From a bacterium (GTDB lineage: Bacteria; Zhuqueibacterota; Zhuqueibacteria; Residuimicrobiales; Oceaniaggregativiventaceae), in assembly GCA_029565675.1 (NCBI GenBank), contig JAKQNP010000032.1, positions 62,001-126,000 of the forward strand: 64,000 nucleotides of DNA, in the 5' to 3' direction. Below, one piece after another: positions 34,624-43,916 of the stretch. The position numbers and the translations under genes are program-made. Under the pieces are notes generated by a model that was not told where the DNA came from, searched no databases, and saw nothing but the letters and a program-made list of their open reading frames with translations. Each line of letters opens with the position of its first letter. The first letter of the stretch is position 1.

Positions 34624-36896
34624 CTGTTTCTTCATCGATTCTGATTCGCAATGCCCGCACCCACAACCTCAAGGGCATCGATCTCGACGTTCCAAAGAAC
34701 CGGGTAGTGGTTTTTACCGGCGTCTCGGGATCGGGCAAATCGTCTTTGGTCTTCGATACCCTTTATACGGAAGCCCAGCGCCAATTAATCGAGACGTTCA
34801 GCACGTTTGCCCGGCGGCGGCTGCCCAAGCTTTCGCGGCCGCCGGTGGACGAAATCCACAATCTTTCCACCGCCATCGTTATCGATCAAAAACGCCTCGG
34901 CCGCACGCTGCGCTCCACCGTCGGCACCGCAACCGAGGTCTACACCTATCTGCGCCTGCTCTATGCGCGCTGCGCCGAGCCCTTTGTCGGCTGGTCTTAT
35001 CGCTATAGTTTCAATCATCCAGAAGGAATGTGTCCGGCCTGCAAAGGATTGGGCCGGCGCATCCGCATCGATGTCGACCAGATTGTGGACCGCAACAAAT
35101 CGCTGCTTGAGGGCGGCATCACCCACCCGGATTACAAAATCGGCGGTTATTACTGGCGCGACTTTACCGGCAACGGCCTCTTTGATCCCAATAAAAAACT
35201 AGGCGATTTTAGCGAAGAAGAGCTGCATCGTTTGCTCTATGCGGAAAATTTGGCATTGAAGCGCACACATGCCGGGGTTACCTATTCCAAAAGGTGGGAT
35301 GGACTCATCATTCGTCTCGAACGACTCTACATCAACAAGGCCGAAGACGAGGTGCCGGCAGGTCGCAGGGACGCCTATCAGAGGTATCTGATTTATGACG
35401 ACTGCAAGGTTTGTAACGGCACCAGGTTGAACTCGGAGGTGTTGCAGGCCAAAGTTGCAGGCCGCAACATTGCCGAGCTTTCAGCTCTGGAGCTTTCCGA
35501 ATTGGATGCGTTTCTGGCGACCGTCGACGGCGAGGTCGCCGCACCCATGATCGCCAAGATGCGCCGTATTCTCGGGCACCTGATCGATATCGGGGTCGGC
35601 TATCTCTCCCTCGACCGCGCCGTCTCGACATTGTCGGGAGGCGAGTCGCAGCGCGTCAAGATGGCGCGGCAACTGGACTGCGATCTCACGGGATTGATGT
35701 ATGTGCTGGACGAGCCATCGATCGGGCTGCATCCGCGCGACATTGATTCGCTGATCACCATGTTGCGGCGCTTGCGGGATCAGGGCAACAGCGTGCTGGT
35801 GGTGGAACACGATCCGGCGGTGATCCTGGCTGGTGACCATGTCATCGATATCGGTCCTGCTGCCGGGTCAGGCGGCGGCGAGGTCTGCTTTTGTGGCACC
35901 GTGGCGGAACTCAGATCCTCAGACTGCCTTACCGGCCGTTTTTTGAGCGACAGCCGGATCCGGCCGGCAGTGCAGCGCCGAACCCCGGTAGACTGGTATG
36001 AAATCCACGGCGCCCGGGCGCACAATCTCAAGAACATCGATGTGCGCCTCCCGCGCGGCGTGCTCACCTGCATCACCGGCGTTGCGGGCAGCGGCAAAAG
36101 TTCGCTTATCCACGACGAATTTTGTCGTCTTCAGCCGGACGCAGTGGTTGTCGACCAGAATCCGGTCGGACGCAGCAGCCGTTCCAATCCCCTTACCTAT
36201 ACAGGCATTTTCGACGAGGTACGCGCCTGCTTTGCCCGTGCCTCCGGCGTTCACGCTTCTCTCTTTAGCTTTAATTCTCGAGGTGCCTGCCCGAAATGCA
36301 AGGGGCAAGGGGTTGTCCATGTCGAGATGAATTTTATGGACGACATCAAGATCACCTGCAGCGAATGCAACGGCAAACGCTATACCGAGCAAGTGCTCGG
36401 ATTGAAGTTGAACGGCAAATCGATTCACGATGTCCTGTGTATGACCGCCGATCAGGCGCTCACATTTTTTGTCGAAAAGAAAATTCGCAGCCGGCTCGAA
36501 TTGCTCAACCGCGTCGGTTTGGGCTACCTCGAACTCGGCCAGCCGCTATCCACACTTTCCGGCGGCGAAGCGCAGCGTTTGAAACTGGCGAGCGAACTCG
36601 GCAAATCCGGCCATCTCTATGTCATGGACGAGCCCACCACCGGTCTGCATCCGGCGGATATCGAGCGGCTGTTGACGATCGTCGAACAACTGGTCGACAA
36701 CGGCAACACCGTCGTGATCATCGAGCACAACATCGACGTCATCATCCGCGCCGACTGGGTCATCGATCTCGGTCCCGAGGGCGGCAGCCGCGGCGGCTAT
36801 CTGCTGGCTGCAGGAACACCGGAATCCATAGCCGACAATGCACACAGCATCACCGGCCGCTATCTGCACCGCCGCTTCGTAGAGCCTGTCGAATAG
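34620..36896 (+). CDS. UvrA-like tandem ABC ATPase (short, no UvrB-binding domain)
   Basis: 758 aa against about 940 for repair UvrA. Both ATPase heads are complete: GVSGSGKSSLVFDTLY, LSGGESQRVKMARQ and YVLDEPSIGLHP in the first; GVAGSGKSSL, LSGGEAQRLKLASELG and YVMDEPTTGLHP in the second. Zinc modules: CPACKGLG and CKVCNGTRLN, then CPKCKGQG and CSECNGKR. After LRLLYARC the sequence goes directly to FNHPEGMCP, so the UvrB-binding domain is missing. Start ATG 34620 overlaps the padR stop. Such proteins are found in drug-producing or drug-resistant bacteria (DrrC-like) and are thought to clear intercalators from DNA. Role here inferred. Confidence 0.88.
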   Translation: MTVSSSILIRNARTHNLKGIDLDVPKNRVVVFTGVSGSGKSSLVFDTLYTEAQRQLIETFSTFARRRLPKLSRPPVDEIHNLSTAIVIDQKRLGRTLRSTVGTATEVYTYLRLLYARCAEPFVGWSYRYSFNHPEGMCPACKGLGRRIRIDVDQIVDRNKSLLEGGITHPDYKIGGYYWRDFTGNGLFDPNKKLGDFSEEELHRLLYAENLALKRTHAGVTYSKRWDGLIIRLERLYINKAEDEVPAGRRDAYQRYLIYDDCKVCNGTRLNSEVLQAKVAGRNIAELSALELSELDAFLATVDGEVAAPMIAKMRRILGHLIDIGVGYLSLDRAVSTLSGGESQRVKMARQLDCDLTGLMYVLDEPSIGLHPRDIDSLITMLRRLRDQGNSVLVVEHDPAVILAGDHVIDIGPAAGSGGGEVCFCGTVAELRSSDCLTGRFLSDSRIRPAVQRRTPVDWYEIHGARAHNLKNIDVRLPRGVLTCITGVAGSGKSSLIHDEFCRLQPDAVVVDQNPVGRSSRSNPLTYTGIFDEVRACFARASGVHASLFSFNSRGACPKCKGQGVVHVEMNFMDDIKITCSECNGKRYTEQVLGLKLNGKSIHDVLCMTADQALTFFVEKKIRSRLELLNRVGLGYLELGQPLSTLSGGEAQRLKLASELGKSGHLYVMDEPTTGLHPADIERLLTIVEQLVDNGNTVVIIEHNIDVIIRADWVIDLGPEGGSRGGYLLAAGTPESIADNAHSITGRYLHRRFVEPVE

Positions 36897-36996
36897 AGCA
36901 GCCAAACCGGACAAGCCGGCGCAATCCACTGGAAACTCGATGTCGACCCAGAATGCCGACACTTTTTTACCCTGAAACTCCAACCGAGGAGCTGTC

Positions 36997-37287
36997 ATGT
37001 TCATTCTGAATCTGAACTATCTCACACCACTGCCGCAGGTCGAAGAACACCTCGACGACCATCGCGCTTATCTGCGGGAATATTTTGATTGCGGCGTTTT
37101 CATCGCCGCTGGCCGAAAAAATCCGCCTGTCGGCGGCGTCATTCTGCTGAGGGCTGAATCGAAGCAAGAAGCGGAAAGCCTCGCGCAGCAGGACCCCTTT
37201 TATCGCGCCGGGGTGACGGAATACGAAATCATCGAGTTCACTGCGACCAGAGTCGGCAAGGGATTTGAAAAGTTGGCTGGATTTTAA
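36997..37287 (+). CDS. YciI-like protein
   Basis: 96 aa, the usual length of the YCII domain. MFILNLNYLTPLPQVEEHLDDHRAYLREYF places the conserved His (His 22) and downstream Asp of the fold; GVFIAAGRKNPPVGGVILLRA and DPFYRAGVTEYEI follow as in relatives. The alpha+beta ferredoxin-like dimer may be an enzyme (His/Asp pair), but the reaction is unknown for most members. GAGGAGCTGTC lies just before the ATG. It follows the UvrA-like gene by 100 bases. Confidence 0.88.
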   Translation: MFILNLNYLTPLPQVEEHLDDHRAYLREYFDCGVFIAAGRKNPPVGGVILLRAESKQEAESLAQQDPFYRAGVTEYEIIEFTATRVGKGFEKLAGF

Positions 37288-37407
37288 AACAGGCACAGGG
37301 TATCTTGACTCCGTTGCGGAGCGAGACCCTGCAGGCTGCCGATCTTGCAGCCGAGGATCGCAGAGTCGCCGAAGGATTCTGGCTTGCGGTCATTTTGATC
37401 TTTTTAT

Positions 37408-37436
37408 TTGCATCGAGTGTTCAGATTTGCTATACT
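37408..37436 (+). promoter_or_regulatory. Strong sigma-70-type promoter
   Basis: TTGCAT, 17 bases, TATACT. Transcription would begin about 20 bases before the ATG at 37462, which has GGAGG upstream. It drives the epimerase-like lipoprotein and the ABC ATPase behind it, and rules out the longer frame that begins at 37408. Confidence 0.75.
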
Positions 37437-37461
37437 GATTTTTGATAACCGGAGGACACTT

Positions 37462-38685
37462 ATGAAAAACTTGGCTCTAGTCATCCTGGGCTGTGCAATT
37501 GTTATGCTGGCCTGTCAATCATCAAAAAAGGAAAACCAGAACATGACTTTTTCCGATGACCTCGCTTTTTTACAAAAGCATACCGATGTCGTTCTGCTTA
37601 CAGATGCTTCAGGTCAGCGACAAGTGGCGATATGTCCGGCTTATCAAGGCCGGGTTATGACCAGCACCGCTGCCGGGAGCAGCGGCCGGAGTTTCGGCTG
37701 GATCAACCGAGAATTTATTGCCAGCGGCAAGAACAATCCGCATCTCAACGCCTTTGGCGGCGAAGATCGGTTCTGGCTTGGACCGGAGGGCGGGCAATTT
37801 TCGATCTTTTTTAAAAAAGACACTCCATTTGATCTTGACAACTGGTTCACCCCGCCATCCCTCAACGAAGAGCGCTGGGATGCGGCGATGGTTGCGGAAA
37901 CTCGGGTCGATTTCCAGAAAAAGATTGAGCTGGTCAATTACAGCGGCACCGCATTTGACATTCAACTCCAGCGCACCGTGCGTTTGCTGGGCGATGAGGA
38001 AGTGATCGCGCCACTGAAAAATTTGATTTCAGACGAGGTCAGCTGGGTTGGTTTTGCTTCAGAAAATCGGATCACCAATACCGGCAGCAAAGCGTGGACT
38101 AAAGCGAGCGGTCTGTTATCGATCTGGATTCTCGGTATGTTTCCGCCGTCGGACGGCACCACCATCGTGTTGCCCTATGTTGCAGGCCCCGATTCGACGC
38201 TTGGACCGATCGTCAACGACGCCTACTTCGGCAAGGTGCCTGACGACCGTCTCAAAATCGGGCCAAAAGCCATCTTTTTCAGCGGTGACGGACGTTACCG
38301 CAGCAAGATCGGGCTCACACCGCAGCGCAGCAAACCGATTATCGGCAGTTATGACAGCGACAACGGAGTGCTGACTATCGTCACCTTTACCCTGCCGCAA
38401 GGGCTGCGCGACTACGTCAACTCGATGTGGGAACTGCAAGAGGAGCCCTATCGCGGCGATGCAGTGAACAGCTACAACGATGGACCGGCAGCACCCGGAG
38501 GCAAACCGATGGGACCTTTTTATGAACTCGAGACTTCTTCCCCGGCGATTGCACTGCAGCCCGGCCAGAGCCTGATGCATATTCACCGAACCATCCATTT
38601 TCACGGCACTCCGGAGCAGCTCAATCCGTTGGCCCAAAGTCTTTTGGGAGCAACTGTGCAAGAGATCAGCAACACCTTGCGATGA
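37462..38685 (+). CDS. Lipoprotein with aldose-epimerase-like beta-sandwich (DUF6786-like)
   Basis: 407 aa from ATG 37462 (MKNLALVILGCAIVMLAC). Lipobox MLAC, Cys 18. AICPAYQGRVMTSTA (about 55-69), LNAFGGEDRFWLGPEGGQFS (about 96-115) and NRITNTGSKAW resemble the galactose-mutarotase-like sandwich seen in DUF4380/DUF6786-type secreted proteins, in which GGDRFWLGPEGG is a recurrent block. Probably binds or remodels sugars; no catalytic claim is made. The stop overlaps the ATPase start (ATGA), linking it to sugar transport. Confidence 0.65.
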   Translation: MKNLALVILGCAIVMLACQSSKKENQNMTFSDDLAFLQKHTDVVLLTDASGQRQVAICPAYQGRVMTSTAAGSSGRSFGWINREFIASGKNNPHLNAFGGEDRFWLGPEGGQFSIFFKKDTPFDLDNWFTPPSLNEERWDAAMVAETRVDFQKKIELVNYSGTAFDIQLQRTVRLLGDEEVIAPLKNLISDEVSWVGFASENRITNTGSKAWTKASGLLSIWILGMFPPSDGTTIVLPYVAGPDSTLGPIVNDAYFGKVPDDRLKIGPKAIFFSGDGRYRSKIGLTPQRSKPIIGSYDSDNGVLTIVTFTLPQGLRDYVNSMWELQEEPYRGDAVNSYNDGPAAPGGKPMGPFYELETSSPAIALQPGQSLMHIHRTIHFHGTPEQLNPLAQSLLGATVQEISNTLR

Positions 38686-40202
38686 GTCTGCCGGTGGCTG
38701 CGCCATTCTTAGAAATGCACGGTATCTGCAAAGCCTTTCCGGGCGTCCAGGCTTTGGACGGGGTCGACCTGCAGGTTCTGAGCGGTGAGGTACATGCCTT
38801 GCTCGGGGAAAACGGTGCCGGCAAATCGACGCTGATGAATATCCTGAGCGGCGCATCCAGCGCAGACCAGGGTGAAATCCGAATCCAGGGCGAATGTCAT
38901 CCGCTATCTTCCATCCGCGATGCTGAAGCGATTGGCATCACCATGATCCATCAAGAGCTCAATCTCGTCAATCAGCTGACCGTGGCCGAGAACATCGTAC
39001 TCGGCCGCGAGCCGGTATCTCGTCTCGGCTGGATCCGGCGCGGTGCCATGCATCAAATCGCTCGACGGAATCTCGATCATCTCAATGTTGCCATACCGTT
39101 ATCCACTCTTGTCGGCGATCTCAAAGTAGGCGAAAAACAGCTGGTCGAAATCGCCAAAGCTCTTTCACAGCGATCGCGTCTGGTAATTATGGATGAGCCA
39201 ACCTCAGCCTTGAGCGACAAAGAAAAAAAGCGGCTGTTCCAGGTAATCCGCCGCCTCAAGGCGGAAGGGGTAGCTGTGATCTATATCAGCCACCGTCTTG
39301 AAGAAATTTTTGTCATCGCCGATCGGGTGACTGTCTTGCGCGACGGAAAATCCATTGCCACTCGCCAGGTTGCCGAGTGCAACAAAGGCGAATTGATCAA
39401 CCTGATGGTCGGCCGTGAGCTCGATGAGCTTTTCCCCAAGGTTGCAGCCGCGCGCGGTGAACAGCTCTTGGCGGTCGAGAATCTGACCGTAGCACACCCG
39501 GGGCAAAGCGGCAGAAACTTGCTTTCACAGGTGAATCTCGAGCTTTGCCGTGGCGAAATTTTGGGAATAGCCGGCTTGATGGGTGCCGGCCGAACCGAGT
39601 TGCTGCTGACTCTCTTCGGCGTTGCGCCTGGCAGAGTGACATCCGGAACCATCCGCCTGCAAGGCAAACCGCACTGCTGTCATTCGCCAGCTGAGGCCAT
39701 TGCCAAGGGCATTGTTCTGGTCACTGAAGACCGCAAGGCGCACGGCCTATTTTTACCGCTGGATGTATGCAGCAACATAACGATCGCCGCTTTGCGCAAA
39801 ACGATGGCGCATGGAGTGATTCGCCGACCATTGGAAAACCGCCTGGCCATGGGTGCCGTGAAGCAACTGCACATCCGGGTGCCGGGATTGGCGCATGCCG
39901 TCGAAACACTGAGCGGCGGCAACCAGCAAAAAATCATTCTTGCCAAATGGCTGTTGACAGACCCCAAAATTCTCCTGCTCGATGACCCGACGCGTGGTAT
40001 AGACGTCGGCGCCAAAACCGAAATTTATCAGATCATCAACCGCTTGCTCGCAACGGGTATCGGCATCATCCTGGTCTCTTCAGAATTGCCGGAGCTGCTG
40101 GCCATGTCCGATCGCATCGCCGTTCTCTGCGAGGGACGCTTGACAGCAACCCTTGACCGCAGCCAGGCCACCGAACAGGCGGTCATGGCCGCAGCAACCT
40201 GA
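38682..40202 (+). CDS. Sugar ABC transporter ATPase, two domains (RbsA/MglA type)
   Basis: 506 aa, two fused nucleotide-binding domains. First: LLGENGAGKSTLMNIL (Walker A), VGEKQLVEIAKALS (signature), LVIMDEPTSALSD (Walker B). Second, with the degenerate Walker A usual in this family: IAGLMGAGRTELLLTLFG, LSGGNQQKIILAKWL, LLLDDPTRGIDVGAK. EMHGICKAFPGVQALDGVDL at the start is typical of carbohydrate uptake class 2 (CUT2). The matching permease and binding protein lie at 29.3-31.3 kb, 7 kb upstream on the same strand; this window holds no second set. The start overlaps the preceding stop by 4 bases. Confidence 0.94.
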   Translation: MSLPVAAPFLEMHGICKAFPGVQALDGVDLQVLSGEVHALLGENGAGKSTLMNILSGASSADQGEIRIQGECHPLSSIRDAEAIGITMIHQELNLVNQLTVAENIVLGREPVSRLGWIRRGAMHQIARRNLDHLNVAIPLSTLVGDLKVGEKQLVEIAKALSQRSRLVIMDEPTSALSDKEKKRLFQVIRRLKAEGVAVIYISHRLEEIFVIADRVTVLRDGKSIATRQVAECNKGELINLMVGRELDELFPKVAAARGEQLLAVENLTVAHPGQSGRNLLSQVNLELCRGEILGIAGLMGAGRTELLLTLFGVAPGRVTSGTIRLQGKPHCCHSPAEAIAKGIVLVTEDRKAHGLFLPLDVCSNITIAALRKTMAHGVIRRPLENRLAMGAVKQLHIRVPGLAHAVETLSGGNQQKIILAKWLLTDPKILLLDDPTRGIDVGAKTEIYQIINRLLATGIGIILVSSELPELLAMSDRIAVLCEGRLTATLDRSQATEQAVMAAAT

Positions 40203-40223
40203 CAATGGTTCAGGGGTTGTGGA

Positions 40224-40880
40224 TCACGGCCAGTTTTTGCCGTCGACTTTGGCCGATTGCAGTTCACCCTGGCCGGAAATCATCGAATAGCGCACTGGAC
40301 CGACATCGCGCGCAAACCACCAAATCACATCGTTTGCCAGAAAATGGCGTTCCGGAGTTTCCAGATAGAGGATGCTCATACGCATCTTGATGCATTCTGG
40401 AAAGTCACCAGCGGGTATGCGAACCGCTTCAATGGAGTCGATGGCATAGATCACACGCACCCGGCAGGCGGTCGTGGCCGAGTTTTCGCAGATTTCAATT
40501 CCCTGCACGATTTTTTTGGCACCGATTTGATCGCTAAATGGGGTCAGGAGCAAAGGCGGATCGAAGCGAAAGGTCGGCAATAGGTTCGGAAAGGGTTCAA
40601 ACGCAGTCCATTCCACTGCGTCCTTAGCCTGGCGGCAGTGCAGCCAGCTGATCGGGGTGTCTTGCGAATCGACGCTGGCGATGCGGAAAAGCAACACAGG
40701 TGCTGCCTCTTCCTGCTCGGTGATCAACAGTGTTTTCAACGGACCATTGAAAACCCAACGGTTGTTCTGCTGCACGGGAAAATAATTTTGTGGAACAAAA
40801 GGCACGGAACACGAAAGCGAGGCAAACCATATTGCAGCCATGCAGCCTTTAAAGATGCGCACTATCCATCTCCTTTGCAT
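40224..40880 (-). CDS. Putative lipoprotein of unknown function
   Basis: 218 aa from ATG 40880 (MQRRWIVRIFKGCMAAIWF); basic N-terminus, hydrophobic stretch and LSC lipobox near residue 24, so probably membrane-anchored. The mature part begins SVPFVPQNYFPVQQNNRWVF, and this 'YFP...NRW' pattern followed by beta-rich segments recurs in secreted proteins of diverse bacteria. No family named. RVIYAIDSIEAVRIPAGDF and later HFLANDVIWWFARDVGPVRY fit a lipocalin- or LolA-like sheet, but this is only an impression. Convergent with the ABC ATPase gene, 21 bases apart. Confidence 0.6.
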   Translation of the reverse strand: MQRRWIVRIFKGCMAAIWFASLSCSVPFVPQNYFPVQQNNRWVFNGPLKTLLITEQEEAAPVLLFRIASVDSQDTPISWLHCRQAKDAVEWTAFEPFPNLLPTFRFDPPLLLTPFSDQIGAKKIVQGIEICENSATTACRVRVIYAIDSIEAVRIPAGDFPECIKMRMSILYLETPERHFLANDVIWWFARDVGPVRYSMISGQGELQSAKVDGKNWP

Positions 40881-41338
40881 TTTCGGCCGGCATATTGCGG
40901 ACTTGCTGTGAATGGAAAAGTCGCACCCAACTTTTTCTGTCAACTTCGCCAAAGTTCGCAATACCATTTCCGCCCTCCCTCATCTCATGGACTTGCCGGT
41001 TGGAGAAATTGGAACGGCCAGTTTTCTTTCAATATACACGAATTTTTAAAACAGTCCAAGTTCTAGTTTGGCTTCATCGGGCAACAGGCGCTCGAACGAG
41101 GCTCGTGCGACCAACATGGACTGGATCATCGACCAGAAGCGATGCGGCGCATTCATCATTTCCCGGCCTGGAACCTGTTGGAATAGAATGGAGTTGAACT
41201 GTTGTTGTTAGATTCACAACGACAACGATTTACAATTTTCGTCTGCACTTTTTAGCTAAATCAGCTACTATAGTGATCTGAATTACGGTGGTCACCTTGT
41301 GGTGGCTGCCCATTTTTCGCAATAGAAGGGAGAACATC
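40881..41338. other. Gene-free divergent region
   Basis: 458 bases between a minus-strand lipoprotein gene and the plus-strand gene at 41339. An imperfect dyad GTTGTTGTT...ACAACGACAAC lies near 41198-41223 and TAGCT-AAATC-AGCTA near 41252-41266, just before a possible -10 TATAGT with no good -35. No open frame here looks like a protein. It presumably holds both promoters. Confidence 0.4.
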
Positions 41339-42355
41339 ATGAAAAAAATCGCACTTTTGTCATTTTTGCTGGCCGGTTTGGCCTGGTCACAATTGACAAT
41401 CGAAACCACAACGACCAGCGACGGTTTTTTAGGCCAGGGCGCTTTTGAATCCACCAGCAAAACCATGATTCAGGGCGAGATGAAGCGAGATGAGAGCCAA
41501 CTTCGCTTCACCGGCAGCATCATGAAGCACATGAACAAAAAAGGCATGGATATTCAGATCACCCGTTTGGATCGCGAAGTGATTTGGAGCTACAACGATC
41601 AGGACAAAAAATACACCGAGCTCACTTTTGCAGAGATGAAAAGCCAAATGGAAAAGGGCATGCAAGGACAGGGTTATCCAGGCATGGAAACCGACCCGGA
41701 GACGAGCAAATCCGACGATGGAGAATATGAATGGCAGGATCCGGTGATCGAGGTAAAGGAACTCGGCCGTGAAGCGATTTCGGGAGTCGACTGCAAGCAT
41801 CATGTGATCACCGTGACCACTGTCGGCAAACACAAAGCCACCGGCATCCTCGACACTCTGTTGCTCAAATCCGATATTTGGCACAGCAAGGAGTACGGTC
41901 AAGCGCTGGAGATCCAGAAAACTTTTAACCAGAGACTCATGGAAAGCATGGGTGTCGGCCGTGAAACGGACATGGGTCTGGCCCAGTTGGCAAAGATGTA
42001 TGGCGAACAGATGGCTGGCTATGCAGACGAGCTGAAAAAATTGGATGGTTTTCCAATGAAAACGGTTTTCAGAATGAGCTCAACCCAAAACGCCATGGCC
42101 AAGGGCGAGTCCGATGAAAGTGTGGAAGAGGAAGAATCCTCCGAGCAATCGGTGACCGATTTGCGCAAAGGACTAGGCGGGATGTTTGGCAAAAAAGTAG
42201 CCCAGATGGCCAAGAGCAAAGTCCAAAAAGAAAAAGCACAGAGTGGGCCAAAGACGATTCTGTCGACCACGTCGCTGGTGACCGCCATCGAGGTCGGTGA
42301 AATTCAGCCTGCTCTTTTTGAGGTACCGACTGGCTACAAAATAGACAAGAAATAA
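41339..42355 (+). CDS. Exported protein of unknown function (DUF4412-like)
   Basis: 338 aa from ATG 41339 (MKKIALLSFLLAGLAWSQLT), with AAGGGAG before it. Signal peptide 1-18, so periplasmic or exported. The mature sequence is rich in Met, Lys and Glu. IWSYNDQDKKYTELTFAEMK, GREAISGVDCKHHVITV and LLKSDIWHSKEYGQALEIQK follow the course of DUF4412-like proteins (LolA-related sheet), where a 'modified by binding, then measured' role is unproven. A low-complexity acidic insert (about 258-275, EEEE/S-rich) separates two halves. Function unknown. Confidence 0.6.
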   Translation: MKKIALLSFLLAGLAWSQLTIETTTTSDGFLGQGAFESTSKTMIQGEMKRDESQLRFTGSIMKHMNKKGMDIQITRLDREVIWSYNDQDKKYTELTFAEMKSQMEKGMQGQGYPGMETDPETSKSDDGEYEWQDPVIEVKELGREAISGVDCKHHVITVTTVGKHKATGILDTLLLKSDIWHSKEYGQALEIQKTFNQRLMESMGVGRETDMGLAQLAKMYGEQMAGYADELKKLDGFPMKTVFRMSSTQNAMAKGESDESVEEEESSEQSVTDLRKGLGGMFGKKVAQMAKSKVQKEKAQSGPKTILSTTSLVTAIEVGEIQPALFEVPTGYKIDKK

Positions 42356-42378
42356 TGACAAGCTGCAAGAAGCAAAAG

Positions 42379-42418
42379 AAAAGGGGATTCTCTGAAGCGA
42401 ATTCCCTTTTCTTTTTTT
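42379..42418. terminator. Intrinsic terminator between convergent genes
   Basis: AAAAGGGGATTC-TCTGAAGC-GAATTCCCTTTT (12-bp stem, one G-T pair) followed by CTTTTTTT. On the minus strand the hairpin is followed by a T-rich stretch, so it probably serves both the 41339 gene and rocD. Confidence 0.82.
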
Positions 42419-42437
42419 GGACTCTTTCGCAAGAGAC

Positions 42438-43640
42438 TCACAGCGAGGTAAAAACGCGCTCTATCCTTTCCATGGCCCAATCGATCTCTTGACGGCTGAT
42501 GACCAGCGGTGGAGCCAGCCGGATCACGTTTTCATGGGTGTCTTTGGCGAGGATGCCCTGTTCTTTAAGAGCTTCGCAAAAACGTCGGGCGCCGCCGCTC
42601 TCTTTCTTCAAAACAATGCCGATCCACAATCCTTTGCCGCGCACAAAATCGATATGGGGGGTATCAAGAGCCCGCAGTTTTTCCATGAAATAGTTGCCCT
42701 GTTTGCTGGCGTTGTCGAGCAAGTTCTCTTCCACCAACACTTTGAGCGCCTCGCGGGCCACTGCACAGGCCAGTGGATTGCCGCCATAGGTGGAGCCATG
42801 GGTTCCAGGTTCGATAACGCCGAGAATACGGCGGCTGGAAAGAACGGCTGAAACAGGATAGAGACCGCCAGAGAGGGCTTTGCCGATGACGATCATGTCG
42901 GGTTTGACGCCTTCGTGTTCGGAAGCAAGCATTTTGCCGGTTCGTCCCAGACCGCTTTGAATTTCATCAGCAACGAGCAAAACATTGTTTTTACTGCATA
43001 TTTCAGCGGCTTGTTTGAGATATCCCGCCGGCGGCACCACAACCCCCGCCTCACCCTGGATCGGCTCAACCAGAAATGCTGCAGTGTTTCGAGTGATTGC
43101 CTTTTCAAGCGCAGCGATATCGCCATAGGGAATGATTTTAAATCCCGGTGTATAAGGGCCGTAATTTTCAAATGAAGACGGATCGTCAGAAAAAGAAACA
43201 ACGGTAGTGGTGCGACCATGGAAATTGCCGCTGCAGACGAGGATCTCAGCCTGTTTGGGTGGAATGCCTTTGACTTTATATCCCCATTTGCGGCTGGTTT
43301 TGATCGCTGTTTCGACTGCTTCAGCGCCGCTGTTCATTGGCAGCACCATTTCATAACCGAGCAGTTCGCACACCTGTTGGGCGAAAAGCGGCCAAACCTT
43401 GTTGCGAAAAGCCCGGCTGGTCAAGGTGACCAGTTCCACCTGTTCTTTCAGTGCGGCTACAATGCGAGGGTGACAGTGCCCCTGATTGACAGCAGAATAG
43501 GCAGCGAGACAATCCATATATTTTTTCCCATCCACATCCCAAACCCACACTCCTCTGGCTCTCTCGACGACCACATCCAATGGGTGGTAATTGTGCGCGC
43601 CATAGCGATCCTCAATGCGGATGTAATCCTGACTGTCCAT
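42438..43640 (-). CDS. rocD: Ornithine aminotransferase
   Basis: 400 aa from the second ATG (43640); the first, 3 bases upstream, is too close to the AGGAG site. Class III aminotransferase: YHPLDVVVERARGVWVWD and DCLAAYSAVNQGHCHPRI at the N-terminus are characteristic of ornithine-oxo-acid transaminases; MNSGAEAVETAIKTSRKWGY, FHGRTTTVVSFSDDP, VADEIQSGLGRTGKM and IGKALSGGLYPVSA (PLP lysine, about 255) follow. It converts ornithine and 2-oxoglutarate to glutamate semialdehyde and glutamate. Divergent from trpS; no other arginine-degradation gene is nearby. Confidence 0.94.
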   Translation of the reverse strand: MDSQDYIRIEDRYGAHNYHPLDVVVERARGVWVWDVDGKKYMDCLAAYSAVNQGHCHPRIVAALKEQVELVTLTSRAFRNKVWPLFAQQVCELLGYEMVLPMNSGAEAVETAIKTSRKWGYKVKGIPPKQAEILVCSGNFHGRTTTVVSFSDDPSSFENYGPYTPGFKIIPYGDIAALEKAITRNTAAFLVEPIQGEAGVVVPPAGYLKQAAEICSKNNVLLVADEIQSGLGRTGKMLASEHEGVKPDMIVIGKALSGGLYPVSAVLSSRRILGVIEPGTHGSTYGGNPLACAVAREALKVLVEENLLDNASKQGNYFMEKLRALDTPHIDFVRGKGLWIGIVLKKESGGARRFCEALKEQGILAKDTHENVIRLAPPLVISRQEIDWAMERIERVFTSL

Positions 43641-43916
43641 CATGTCTCCTCTTTTTTGTTACCTGTGCAACAGTTTAGTAAATCTACAGATTCATCGATG
43701 AAAAAGCAAGGACATATGGCGAAACGCAACAGTTCTTTTCTCTTGATTGTCGATAATTTTTCTTGTATTTTTTAGATTATTTACGATAACATATTTATTT
43801 ATTAAGAGGTTGAAATCCCTTTTACGCGCTCTGGTGCGCAGCCGCCAACATCGAGTAAAGAGTCAAGGACTCTATACGGGTTCTGTGCGGCACGTAAATT
43901 CTGGAAAGGAGCAGTT

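Noticed and set aside
43641-43916. T-box or tryptophan attenuator before trpS
   Set aside because: Only a 6-bp hairpin is visible; no T-box core, no Trp-codon leader peptide and no terminator.
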